From Acephala macrosclerotiorum (lineage: Eukaryota > Ascomycota > Leotiomycetes > Helotiales > Mollisiaceae), in NCBI GenBank assembly GCA_014904845.1, contig MU119861.1:1874-15381 (forward strand): a stretch of 13,508 nt of DNA, given 5' to 3'. The number at the start of each line of letters is the position of its first letter. The stretch's first letter is position 1. Positions 1 to 10,920 of the stretch are shown one piece after another. A program made the position numbers and the translations under genes. The notes under the pieces were generated by a model that worked only from the letters and a program-made list of their open reading frames with translations, was not told the origin of the DNA and searched no databases.

Positions 1-95
<95 letters not shown>

Positions 96-114
96 GTTAT
101 TATTATTATTATTA
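1..114. repeat. (TTA)38 trinucleotide microsatellite
   Basis: Thirty-eight tandem TTA units run from the first base of the window to position 114. The only interruption is an A-to-G change at position 96. The array begins at the window edge, so its true left end is not visible and it may be longer. The near-perfect register shows recent expansion or homogenisation compared with the degenerate DNA to its right. In frame it would read as poly-Leu or poly-Tyr, or as poly-Ile on the plus strand. There is no open frame beyond it, so I treat it as non-coding. Confidence 0.97.
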
Positions 115-1320
115 ATTAATAAAATTAATTAAAAAAATAAAATATTAATATTAATAGTTTTTTGAGATTTAATATATTAAATATTTATATTATTAATAAT
201 AATAATCGATTATTTTTTAGATTTATTCGTAAAAATCGAAAAAAGTTTTTTAATATATATTTTAATTATTAAAAGTTTATAAAAATAAAAAATAAAATAC
301 AATTTTTTTAAATTTATTTTATTTAAATTTGTAATTATTAAATTGTTATTTACATTTTTTAAATATATTAACATTTTTTTGTAATTAATAAATAGAAAAA
401 ATATTTTTATAAATAATATATTATATTATAAATTTTATTTTTTTCAATAATAATTATATTAATAATTTTAATAATTTTATCAAATATAAAACGTTTTATA
501 TAAAATATTTATTCGAATTTTTAATATATATATTTATTATAAAATCTATTAATAAAAGTTTTAATAAATTATTAAAATATTTAAATTCAAAAAAAAGTTT
601 TTTAATTATAATATTTAAATATACTATTAAAATTTTTAATTAAATTCAATTCAATTTATTAAAACGCGATATACGATTTTTTAATTTTATTTATTTTAAA
701 AAAGTTTTTTTTATTTAAAATTGTATATTATTTTAAAAAATTTTTAAAGAATTTTAAAAAAAAAATTTTAATTAAAATTTTTTTATTATATTTTTAATTT
801 TTATAAATTTATTATTAATATTATTAATTGTAATTACTTTTTTTTTAAGTAATAATTTATTAATAATTTTTTATAAATTATTGAAATCGCATTATACGAT
901 TTATATAAACGTATTATAATTATTTTTATTTTATTTTTTATATGTAAAATTTGTATTTTTAAAGTTTAATAAAATATTTTTTTGAAATATAATAATAATA
1001 TTATAAAAATTTTAAAAATAAAAATTGAAATTATAAAATTTGCATATAAAAAAATAACGTAATAAATTAATCGAATTTTAAAAATAAAAAACGTATAAAT
1101 TTAAAAAAAAAAAATTTATTAATAAAATTGAAAAAAATTATAAATTTTTATATTTGTAAAAAAATTATACAAAAAAAATTTTAAAATATTTTTATATTTT
1201 AAATAATTGAAAATTGTAAAATTTATTTATTTTTATAAAAAAATTTTTAACATATTATAATATTAATTTCAAATAAAAAAATTTCAAAGATTTTAAATAA
1301 ATAATTTTATATTAATTTTT
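115..1320. other. gene-free AT-rich spacer
   Basis: This stretch has no supported gene on either strand, and all six frames are broken by frequent TAA/TAG/TGA. Sampled lines hold roughly 5-12% G+C, and most of the C and G are in CpG steps (for example around 206-238 and 661-675). Short A- and T-runs alternate without a consistent period. No promoter, terminator or RNA gene is recognisable, because TATA-like words are everywhere at this composition and carry no information. Confidence 0.85.
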
Positions 1321-1860
1321 TATAAAATATATTAAATAAATTTTTAAAAAAAACAAATTAAATAAAATAAGTATTTATAAATTGTTTTTATAAAAAAATA
1401 TATAAAAATTTTTAAATAAATAAAATATATTCGATTAATAAAATTATTTATATATAAAATAATTAAATTAAAATTTAAAAAAAATAAAAATAAAATAAAA
1501 TAAAATAATATTAAAAAAAAATTATAATTTTTTAAATTAATATAAAATTAAAAAATTGTAATTAAAAATTTTTAAAAAAATTGAAAAATTGAAAATTTTT
1601 TTTTTATAAATTATAATAAATATTATATTAATAAACGTTTATTTAATTTAAATACAAATAAATATAATTGAAATATATTTAAAAATATTTAAATATATTA
1701 AAAATTTTTTTTTATAAATTTTAAAAATTAATTTTTTTTAAAATTTTTTAAAAAAAAAAAATAATATAATTTTATTTTTTTATATAATAAAATCGTTTTA
1801 ATTATAATGAAAAAAAATTAAATTTTAAAAATATAAATAGAATTTATTAAAATAAATAAA
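1321..1860. other. ultra-AT core (~3% G+C) with two G/C-free runs
   Basis: By hand count only 16 of these 540 bases are G or C (about 3%). Two long stretches contain no G or C at all: 1434-1557 (124 bp) and 1671-1793 (123 bp). The sequence is mixed A-runs, T-runs and TA steps, not a simple microsatellite. A-runs predominate on the plus strand, including a 12-base run at 1750-1761. In other eukaryotes such AT cores can serve as matrix attachment regions, replication origins or regional centromeres, but nothing here distinguishes those roles from plain mutational decay. No gene is present. Confidence 0.8.
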
Positions 1861-4800
1861 AAAAAAAAAATTTTTAATTAAAAAATTATTATTATTTCGA
1901 AATTTAATAAATTTTTTTTATTTATTTAATTTTTAAAAAATCGTATATATTAAATTTTTTTCGATTTTATTGAATTTAAAAATATAAATTATAATTTTGA
2001 TTTTTTTTTTAATTTTTTAAATATTTTGTTTATTACGAAATTTTTTAATTGTTTTTTTTTTATATTTGTATTTTTATTATTATTAAAATTAATAAATTTA
2101 ATAATAATTTTTTTTTAATTAATTTATTTAATAAACTCGATATAAATTTAATTATTTATATAATAATTTAATATTTTTAAATATATTTTAATTAATAAAT
2201 TTCTTTTTTTGAATAAATTTTTTTAGTATTTAATAATAAACGTTAAAATGTATTTGATTTTGTTTATAATTGTATTTTTTTTTAATTTCGATTTTTTTAT
2301 ATTTTTATTTTATATTTTAATTCAAAAAAATTTATTTGATTATATATTTCGTTTTAATCGAGAATTTTTTAAATACAAAATTGAATTTTAATAAATAAAT
2401 TTTTTTTTTTATTATAAATTATATAAAATAATATATATTTAATTAATTTATAAATAATCGTTCGATTTATAAAAAAAATAATTAATAAATATTTCAATTA
2501 ATTTTTTTAATTTTTTTTCGTTAAAATAATTAATATAATAATAATAAATTAATACTTTCATTTAATTATTTCGTTTATTTTTAAATTATATATAAAAATA
2601 ATAATTCGTTTAATTTTAAATTTATTTAATTTTTTAATAATAATTTTTTTGAATTCGAGTTTTTTATTTAATTTTATATAATCGAAAATATTGTATTTAC
2701 AAATAATATTATTGTAAATAAATTTAATAATTTTTTTAAAAATCGAGTTTTTTATTGATTTAATTTTAATTTAATCAAAAAAATTATTTTGTATTATAAT
2801 TAAATTATTCAATATTTTATATTACGAAAATTTAATTATATTTATTTTAATACAATAATATAATAAAATTATTTTCTATAAATATAAAATTTTTTCGTAT
2901 TTTTTTTGTTTTTGTATTAATAATTATTATAGTTTATTACAAAATTTCAAATATTTTTATAATATTTTTTTTTAATAATATCGATTAATTATTCGATAAT
3001 AAATTTTTTTTTTTTAATATATTCGAATTTATTATATAATTTAATTATAATTATTATACGTTGTTTTAAATCGTTTAAAATAAATCAAAATAAATAAAAT
3101 TTAATAGTATTTTTTTATAGTATTTTATTTCGAATATTATAATCGATAAATTTTCAAATTAATTTACGAAATTCTATTTTTAAAAATTATTTTAATCGTT
3201 TTAAAATTGTTAAACATTAAATAATATTTTAAAAATAATTCGAATAATTATTATTAAAAAAAAAAATATTATTATTATTATTATTATTATTATTTAATAA
3301 TTTATTGATTTCAAAGAAAACAATTAATACGATATACGCGAAAAATACAATCGATATTGAAAATTGAAAATTAAAAATATTAAATTTAAAAATTTTTTTT
3401 AAATTTAATTTAATAATTTAAATAAATATTTTCGTTTTACGTATTTACTTTTAATTACAAACGATTTATTTTCAATTTTTCGATTAATTTTATATTTTTT
3501 AATAGAAATTAAAATTATTTTAATATAATTAAATTCAATTATAATAAATTTATTAATATTTGTTTTTTTTTTAAATTATTATTTTCTATTTGCGATTTTT
3601 TGAATAATTTATTTATAGTAATATAAATATTTTTTTTAATATATTTGATTTCAAAATCGAATAATCGTATTTAAACGAATTAATAAATAATTAAAACGTT
3701 AAAAAAATTTATTATTATTTAATTTAATAAAACGATAAACGTAATAATATTTATTTTAAAAATAAAATAAATACTATATAATTAAAATCGTAATTTGTAA
3801 AAAAATTTTAAAATTTTTTAAAAAATCTTTTTATCGTATTATAATTTCGTTTAATAATATTTTAAAATTTTAATTTATATTGAATTATTTGTTTTCGTTT
3901 TTTATTATTATATTAATTAAATATTTTTTTATATTTTTATTTGTTAATAAAATCGTTATAAGTTTATTTTATAAAAATATTATAACGATTTTTTATTTTT
4001 TTTTTTCAATTAAAAAACTCGTTTTTTTAATTAATTAATATAACGATTTAATAATAAGATTAAAATATTAAATTTATATTTTATAGTAAATATAAATTCT
4101 AATAAAAATTTTAATTTTAAAAATATTATTATATTTAATTTATTTTAAAATTTTAATAATTTTTATATTTTTAAAAAAACGTTTTTTAAAATTACAAATA
4201 AAACTAATAATAATTATTTTATTTTAATAAAATTGTAATTTAAATTTTATATAAATTTGAATTTTTTTAATTCGATTTAATATTTTATTTATATTTTAAA
4301 TATATTTAAAAATATTAATTTATTATTATAATTCGTATAAAATTTTTTAATTTTTATATTATTTAAAAATAATATTACAATTTTAAAAAATACGTTTTTT
4401 AAAATTATTATAATAATTTAAACGAATTAAATTATAAAATTAATTACTTTTTAAAATAATATTATTATTTATAGAAATTTTAATAAAATTATAAAAATTA
4501 TTATATTTTTATTTTGAACGTTTAATATAAATTAATTGTATTTAAAAAAAAATTTATTTATAAAAAAAAATATATTAACGTTTTTTAAAATAATTAAATT
4601 TATTTTTATAATTGTATTAATTAATTAATAATTTTTAATAATTTTTTTTATAATTAGAAATTATAAATTCTAATAAAAATTATCGTTTTTTTAAATATTT
4701 TATAATTGAATCGTTTTTAAAATATTTTTATTTTATTATATTATATATTAAATTGTTTTAATACGAATAAATAAATTAATATTTTTATAAATTTTAAAAA

Positions 4801-6480
4801 AAATTTTAATTAAATATTATTTTATTAAATATTTTTTTTTTAAATTTTTATAATTAATTTTCAATAAATAAAAATATTAATTATTTAAAAATAAATTATA
4901 ATTTTTTTAATATTGAAATAATTCGTAATAATAAATATTTCGTATATTTTTTAATATATTTTTAAAATATTTTTTACGTTTTAAATTATTTGAATTAATT
5001 TTTTCGTTTTTTAAAATTTTTTTAATTTTATTAATTAAATCGATAAATTGTATTTTTTTAAATTTAAATTTATATATTATATTAATATTTATATTAAATA
5101 AATTTAAATTGAAATTATTTTTTTTATTCGAGTTTTTTTTTTGTTTTTATATTTAAAAAAAATTTTGATTTCGTTTTTTTTTAATAAAATAAAATAATTA
5201 ATATTTCGTATTATTTTCAAAATATTTTTTTTTAATATTTACGTTTGAAAATAATAATATTATTACAAAATATTTTTTTTTCGTTTTTTTATTAAAAAAA
5301 TTTTTATTTAAAATTTTATTTGTTTTTTTTTCTATTAAAAAAAAAAGGTTTTATAAAAAATCGAAAAAAATAATCTTGTTTTTTATATTGTTTTATTTGT
5401 ATTTTTTTTTAAATTAATAACGTTTATTTTAATTATATTTGTTTTATATAAAATAATATTAAAAATATTTAATAAAAAATTAAAAATAAAAAAAAATTTA
5501 TTAAAATATAAAAATTGTTTACGAGTTTTAATATTATATTATTTTTTAATAATATTAATATTTAATTTCTCGTGTTATATTTTTTTTTCGATATTTTTTT
5601 AATTTGAGAATACATATAAATATAATAGTTTTTAGTAGTTTGATATAAATAAATTTTTAAAAAAAAAATAATTATAATCGTATAAATAGAATTAAAATTT
5701 TTCAAGTTTTGAAATATATTATTTTACGAATTATTATTTTTATATTTAATTTGTATTTTTATTATAATAATAAATAATTATTTTAAAAAGATTTTTTTTA
5801 TATTATTTACAAAAAAAAAAAAGATTTTATATTTAATTTCATATTTAATTTTTATTTTTATAATTATTATTTTAATGAATTTAAAGTTTTATTTAATAAT
5901 AATAAATAATTAAAAAATTTTAACGTTTATAATAATATTATTAAAATTTCAAATTATATATATAAAAATAATATAATATTCTATTCTAATATTTAATATT
6001 TTGTATTTTTTATTTGAATTAATTAATTTAAATAAATTGAAATATAGTTTAAAAATAACGATAATATGTTTTTTTTTAATTAATAATAAAAAATCGATTT
6101 TTATGAGATTAATTTCAAGTATTATAAAGTTTTTAATAATAAAAGTAAATTGATTTGTTTTTTTAAACATTTTATAAAGATTTTAAAAAAATTGTTTTAT
6201 AAAATTAACGATTTTTAATATTTATTTTATTATAACGATTTCAATATTTATTAAAATCAAATAATAAACGTTATTTTTTTATTATTAATTAATAATTATT
6301 ATAATAAAATTTAATATTTTTAAAATATTAATAATTATTTTTTTTTTTTTTTTGAATTCTTAAAAACGATACTATATTTTTAAAAAATTTTCACAATAAA
6401 ATTTTATTAATAAAATTATTATTTTTAATATTAAATTATTATTTCAAAATTTTATTTTTTAATTGATTTACGTTTATTTT
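1861..6480. other. gene-free AT-rich DNA, many T-tracts
   Basis: A 4.6 kb stretch with no supported coding region or RNA gene. G and C are sparse and mostly in CpG. The plus strand tends to be T-rich in parts (for example 2000-2350 and 5100-5450) and carries long T-runs such as T16 at 6338-6353. Slightly CpG-richer pockets occur, for instance around 3328-3356, but none forms an extended open frame. A minus-strand ATG frame at 5949-6170 encodes 73 low-complexity residues (Ile, Lys, Asn, Phe, Leu, Tyr) and is explained by chance. Confidence 0.8.
3267..3294. repeat. (ATT)n microsatellite, short
   Basis: A perfect 28-bp run of the same trinucleotide class as the array at the window start. It directly follows an A-run (up to 3266) and is followed by TAATAA. 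It is too short to be unusual alone at this base composition, but the exact register suggests slippage and not random A/T sequence. Confidence 0.85.
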
Positions 6481-6780
6481 TTTTCGTTTTTCGTTTTAAG
6501 TATTTTATAAAATTTATTATTGTGATCCAATTTTTAAATACTTTTTTTTTATTTTTATTTTTCGTTGAAAATTTTTTCGTACGTTTTAAATTTTGTTTTT
6601 CGATTTACTTGTTGTTATTGTATTTATCGTTATTATATTTATCGACAATTTTTCGTAGAATTTATCAATAATCGTTTTATTAAAACTTTGAATGTTAATA
6701 TTATTATCGTTAAAAATATATAATAATAAATTTGATTTTTTTAAAAAATTTTTATTAATATTAATTTGATTTTTTTTTTA
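6481..6780. other. slightly more complex patch, possible coding relic (minus strand)
   Basis: Compared with its surroundings this patch is richer in G/C and less repetitive. It contains one of only two CC dinucleotides in the window (6527-6528). On the minus strand one frame is open for 63 codons from 6777 down to 6589. It has no ATG, and it ends at a TAA (6588-6586). The same frame then stays open for about 22 more codons after that stop. The implied residues are mostly Ile, Asn, Lys, Thr and Ser, and I recognise no domain. It could be a remnant of an old mobile-element or host gene, but the open length is also compatible with chance, so I do not call a pseudogene. Confidence 0.3.
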
Positions 6781-8771
6781 GATAATAAATTAAATAAATT
6801 CTTAAATTCTCTATATATTTCTAAAGTATTTATTGAGATTGTAATCAAAAAATTTTTTAATTATTTATTTTATAATTTAATTATATTAATATTGATTATT
6901 TTTAAATGTAAATAATCGCGAAAATCGATTATAATTTTAAAAATTATAATATTATTGATCGTTCTTTTAATAGTAATATTTACAATTGATTAATTTATTT
7001 ATAAATAAATAATAATTTACGAAAAAATAATCAATGAAAAAATCGATTTTTTTATTTTTTATTCGTTTGAAATACTCGAAATAATATTACTCGTTCTATT
7101 AATTATTATAAATAATATTAATTTTTATTATATTTTTTTAAACAATTAATAATATATTTTATAAAAATTCAATTGATATTAAACTATATAAAACTTTATA
7201 TTCGTTTTTTTTTATATTATTATATTTTTTTCGTTTACAATTAAAAAATTTTTTTTATTTATATTTTCGTAAAAAAATAAATTAATTTTAATTCTAATTT
7301 ATAAAAATTATAATACTATTTAATTTTTAAAATCTTTTTATAATATTAATATTTAAAGCGATTTTTAAATTATTAAATAATATAAAAAAAAAAAAAATAT
7401 TTTTAATTTTTTAATAATATTATTTATTTAAATTAAAAATTTTAATACGAATATTTATCGAATTTTTTAAATTTAAATAATACGTAAAATTGAAAATTAA
7501 AATTTAATATAAATTTTTTTAATAATTATATATATTTTTTATTAAATTTTTTCTATAAATAATTCAAATAAAATAAAAAATAATAAATTATTAATTGTAT
7601 TTAAAATTATTTTTTATATTATAATATTTAAATATTTTTATTGAATTTTTAAGTATTTTAAATCGTTAATTTTATTATATTATCGTTTTTTTTTTTATAT
7701 TTATATATGATAATTATTTTTTCGTATATTTTATTGTAATTATAAGTAAATATTTTTATCGATTTGTAATCGTTTTTTTTGAAAATTCGTTTTTTAATAT
7801 ATATTAAAAGTTTTTTTATAAATTCGCGTTTTTAATATTATTTATTTAATTTGTTTTATTTAATTAATTTTTTAAATATTCGATCGAATAAATTTATATA
7901 TATTTTTATTATTAAAAAATTTCTCGTAAATTGATTGATAATTTTATATAAAAATTTTATATTTATTTAATAATATTTTTAATTGTATTGTAAAATTCTT
8001 TTTTTAAAACGTTATAAAATTTTTTTTTAAATAGTTTTTAATATTGTATTTTAATATAAATTGAATTTGTTTTTTGTAAATCGAATTAATATATTATAAA
8101 AATTGTATTTTTTTAATTTTTGAAATAATTTTGTAATTTTTATATATATTATTGTATTATTTTAAAAAAGTTGTAATATTGTTTTTTTGAATTAAAATAT
8201 TTTAAAAATTTCAAAGAAAAATATTTGTAGTTTTAATACGAATATATATTTTTTGAAATTTTATATTTTTAAAAAATTGTTTTTATTGTTCGTAAAAAAT
8301 TTTTAAAAGAAATTAATAGTATAATTAAAATAAAAGTATTTTTTATCGAAAAAAATAAATTTTAATGCGAATAATTTACTAATTTTAGTTTTTAAATTAA
8401 ACATTAATTTAATAATTTAAAAATACGAATTTTCGAATTATTGTTTTTAAATAAAATTCGTTTTAAAAATTGATTTTTATTTATATCGTTTTCTCGTGAA
8501 ATTTTTTTTATTTCAATTTTTATTTGAAATTTTACTCGTTTATTTATTCTAATAAAATATATTTTTTAAATAAATATTTTTTCAATTAATTTTTTTCGAT
8601 TAAAATTTTTTATTTTAATTTTTTTTGTATTATTTTTTGAAATTTAAAATTTATTTTAATTTTATTATTTTAATTTAAAAATAATTATAAATAATTCGCG
8701 AATTGTAATTTATAAAAAAATTAAAATTAAAATATAAAATAATAAAATAATTTTATTTTTTAATGTTATAA
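6781..8771. other. gene-free AT-rich spacer
   Basis: Two kilobases with no supported gene, RNA or element. CpG words are scattered, and several A- or T-runs occur (for example A14 at 7384-7397). A 12-bp CpG palindrome sits at 8693-8704 (AATTCGCGAATT). Its A/T-rich flanks pair only partially as an inverted repeat: a TTTTATTATTTTA word on the left has a complementary copy on the right. At this base composition that pairing cannot be called significant. Confidence 0.75.
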
Positions 8772-8857
8772 TTTTTTTTTTTTTTCGTATTAAAATTTTT
8801 TTTTTTTTTTTTTAATTTTCGTTAAAAATAAAATTAGTTTTTTTTTTTTTTTTTTTT
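8772..8857. repeat. cluster of three long poly-T tracts
   Basis: Three uninterrupted T-runs lie within 86 bp: T14 (8772-8785), T18 (8796-8813) and T20 (8838-8857). Short A/T spacers separate them, two of which contain TTCG or TCGT. T20 is the longest homopolymer I noticed in the window. Read on the minus strand these are A-tracts, so they could be poly(A) tails of retroposed copies inserted in reverse orientation, or simple slippage products. No recognisable retroposed body is seen next to them. Confidence 0.85.
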
Positions 8858-9399
8858 ATATTCGTTTTAATATTAATTATTTTAAGTAATTTAATATATA
8901 ATTTTTATAAATTAATATTTTTTTTACAATTTCGTAATTTTATAATCAAATTATTTAATTTCGAATAATATAATTAAAATAAAAAGTTTTTATTAATTGA
9001 TTTTCAATTTTCGATTTTTAATAATAATAAAAAACAAAATATATAAATTGTATATAAATAGTTTTTAATAAAGTTTATTGAAACAATTTATTTTTTGATA
9101 TCGTTTTATTAATGTAAAAAAGTAATAAAATACAAAATAAAAAAGTTTAATCGTAGATTAATTCGTTTTAATTAGTAAATTAAATTTATTTGAAATAATT
9201 CGTAATTCGTAAATCAATTAATTAATTAATCAAAATAAAAATAGAAAAAATTATTGATTAATTTATAGTAAATAAAAAAATTTTATATATTAAAAAATAC
9301 GTAATTAGTACTATTTTCGAAATTAATTATTTATAAGGATTTTTAAAGAAAAAATATATAATTTTATTATAATATTAAATATTATAATATAATTAAAAT
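8858..9399. other. gene-free AT-rich spacer
   Basis: Unremarkable AT-rich DNA leading into the CpG-richer block to the right. CpG frequency rises gradually from about 9.15 kb, and one of the rare GG dinucleotides occurs at 9337-9338. No open frame, RNA gene or ordered repeat is supported. Confidence 0.7.
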
Positions 9400-10680
9400 C
9401 GTTTTTGATATTTATTAATATAAAAATATATTTGACGAATTACTATATATTAAACGTTTTTATAAGTATTATAATCGATATTAGTATTATTCAATGATCG
9501 ATTATTAATGAAAATCAATATTTGATTTTTTAACGAATTCGAAACGTTAAATTGAACGAATTTAAAATTAGAGAAATAATAATCAAATTTGAAATCAATA
9601 AAATTTTATTTTTTGAAATTATTAATATTAATACGTCAATTAAACGTATTACGTTTTACGTGATTTTAATAAACGTACTTTTTTTATTATGTTTTTAAAA
9701 TATAAACAAATTACAAATTAAATTCGATAATTTTAATAATGTATTTGTTTAAAATAAATAATATACGCTTATTATTAGAGCGTTTAAATATCTTTAAATA
9801 TTGTTTGATTTACTCGAAAATTTAATTTATAGTAATTGTAAAATTTTTACGATAAAAATCGGTTTTATTATTTATTATTTGATTAAAACGAAATTTAAAC
9901 GATTATATAAGTACTTCGAATATTAAAATATAAAAAACATTTTACGAATTTCAAAGAAATTAAAAAAATAATAAGATTTTACTAATAATATTAAATAAAT
10001 AATAAATTTTTTAATCGTTTCAAATTTATATTGTACGACGATTATAATTTTAATTATTTCGTTTATTTAAACGTATTGTAAATCGATAAAAAATTAATAT
10101 TTTAAATTGTAAATAAAATTATAGTATTTTAAATCGTAAAATTCTTTGTAAATATATCGATAAAAGAAATATAGAACGTTTTTCGAATGTATTAAATCGA
10201 CGTTTACTTTGAATTATTGATATTTATTATTTATAATTTTAAAACGAATTTCAACTTTAAAAAATTTCGTAATAATATTAAAAATATAAATATTAATTTG
10301 AAAATTATATCGATAAAAGTCTATAATTCGATTAATTTAATAAAGAAATATTACGTTTTATTGAAATGTGCGTATAATATATTATTTTAAGAATTTTTCA
10401 ATTTGTAAAAAAAAAAACGATTTTAAATAGCGATTAAAATAATTAATAATACGACGAAATCGAATAATATTATTTTTATATTTTTTATTTTTGACGTTTA
10501 TTTTCGAATATTATAATAAAGCGTATTTATAATATCAATTATCGTTAGAATTAAAACGATAAGAGATATAATAATTATAATTCGAAAATATTATATTATT
10601 TACTAAATTAATAATATTCTACGAATAAAAAATAATTTATAAAATTATTATTTGATTGATTTATTTTTAAATTCAAATGT
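9400..10680. other. CpG-dense, higher-complexity block; probably decayed ancient sequence
   Basis: Sampled lines hold about 15-22% G+C, two to four times the left half of the window, and homopolymers are fewer. In 9541-9660 six of nine C residues are followed by G. Words such as CGACG, GTACG and AACGT are frequent. One plus-strand frame is open for 54 codons (9534-9695) without an ATG, and no frame continues for long. This is how an old gene or transposon could look after most C and G outside CpG had gone to T and A. I could not match it to reverse transcriptase, integrase or transposase motifs, so no family is named. Confidence 0.45.
9629..9651. repeat. CpG hairpin, 8-bp stem
   Basis: TAATACGT (9629-9636) and ACGTATTA (9644-9651) are perfect reverse complements separated by 7 bases. 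A further TTTACGTG follows at once, so ACGT occurs several times in about 30 bp. It may be a remnant of an inverted repeat, or chance. Confidence 0.4.
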
Positions 10681-10920
10681 ATTTATTTGAAAAAAAAATA
10701 AAAAATTGAAAAAATTATATACGTTTTTAATAATAAATAAAAAAATATATTAATTACAATTATCAAATAAATTAAAAAATTTTTATAATATTACAATAAA
10801 ATTATTTTATTAAAATTTCAAATAATTCAAAAAATAATTAAAAAATTATTTATTAAAAAAAAATTTATTAAAAAATTTAAATTTAAAATTAGATTTTTTT
10901 AAAAAAAGTTCAAAAATAAA
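10681..10920. other. sharp AT trough (~5% G+C)
   Basis: Only 12 of these 240 bases are G or C by hand count, against roughly 15-20% immediately to the left. The plus strand is rich in A-runs and there is a single CpG. The sharp change suggests a boundary between sequences of different age or origin, or an AT-rich insertion. No gene is present. Confidence 0.65.

Noticed and set aside
3267..3294. CRISPR-like or minisatellite array
   Set aside because: It is a plain trinucleotide run with no spacers. No array of spaced longer repeats exists elsewhere in the window.
5949..6170. Minus-strand ATG frame of 73 codons
   Set aside because: It is built almost only of Ile, Lys, Asn, Phe, Leu and Tyr, as random A/T sequence would be, and has no recognisable domain. 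With A and T near 0.45 each, a stop occurs about once in nine codons. My rough estimate is about 0.6 frames this long by chance in six frames of this window.
8641..8760. Large inverted repeat around the palindrome at 8693-8704
   Set aside because: Only short A/T words pair beyond the 12-bp core and the arms need several gaps. At this composition such partial pairing is expected.
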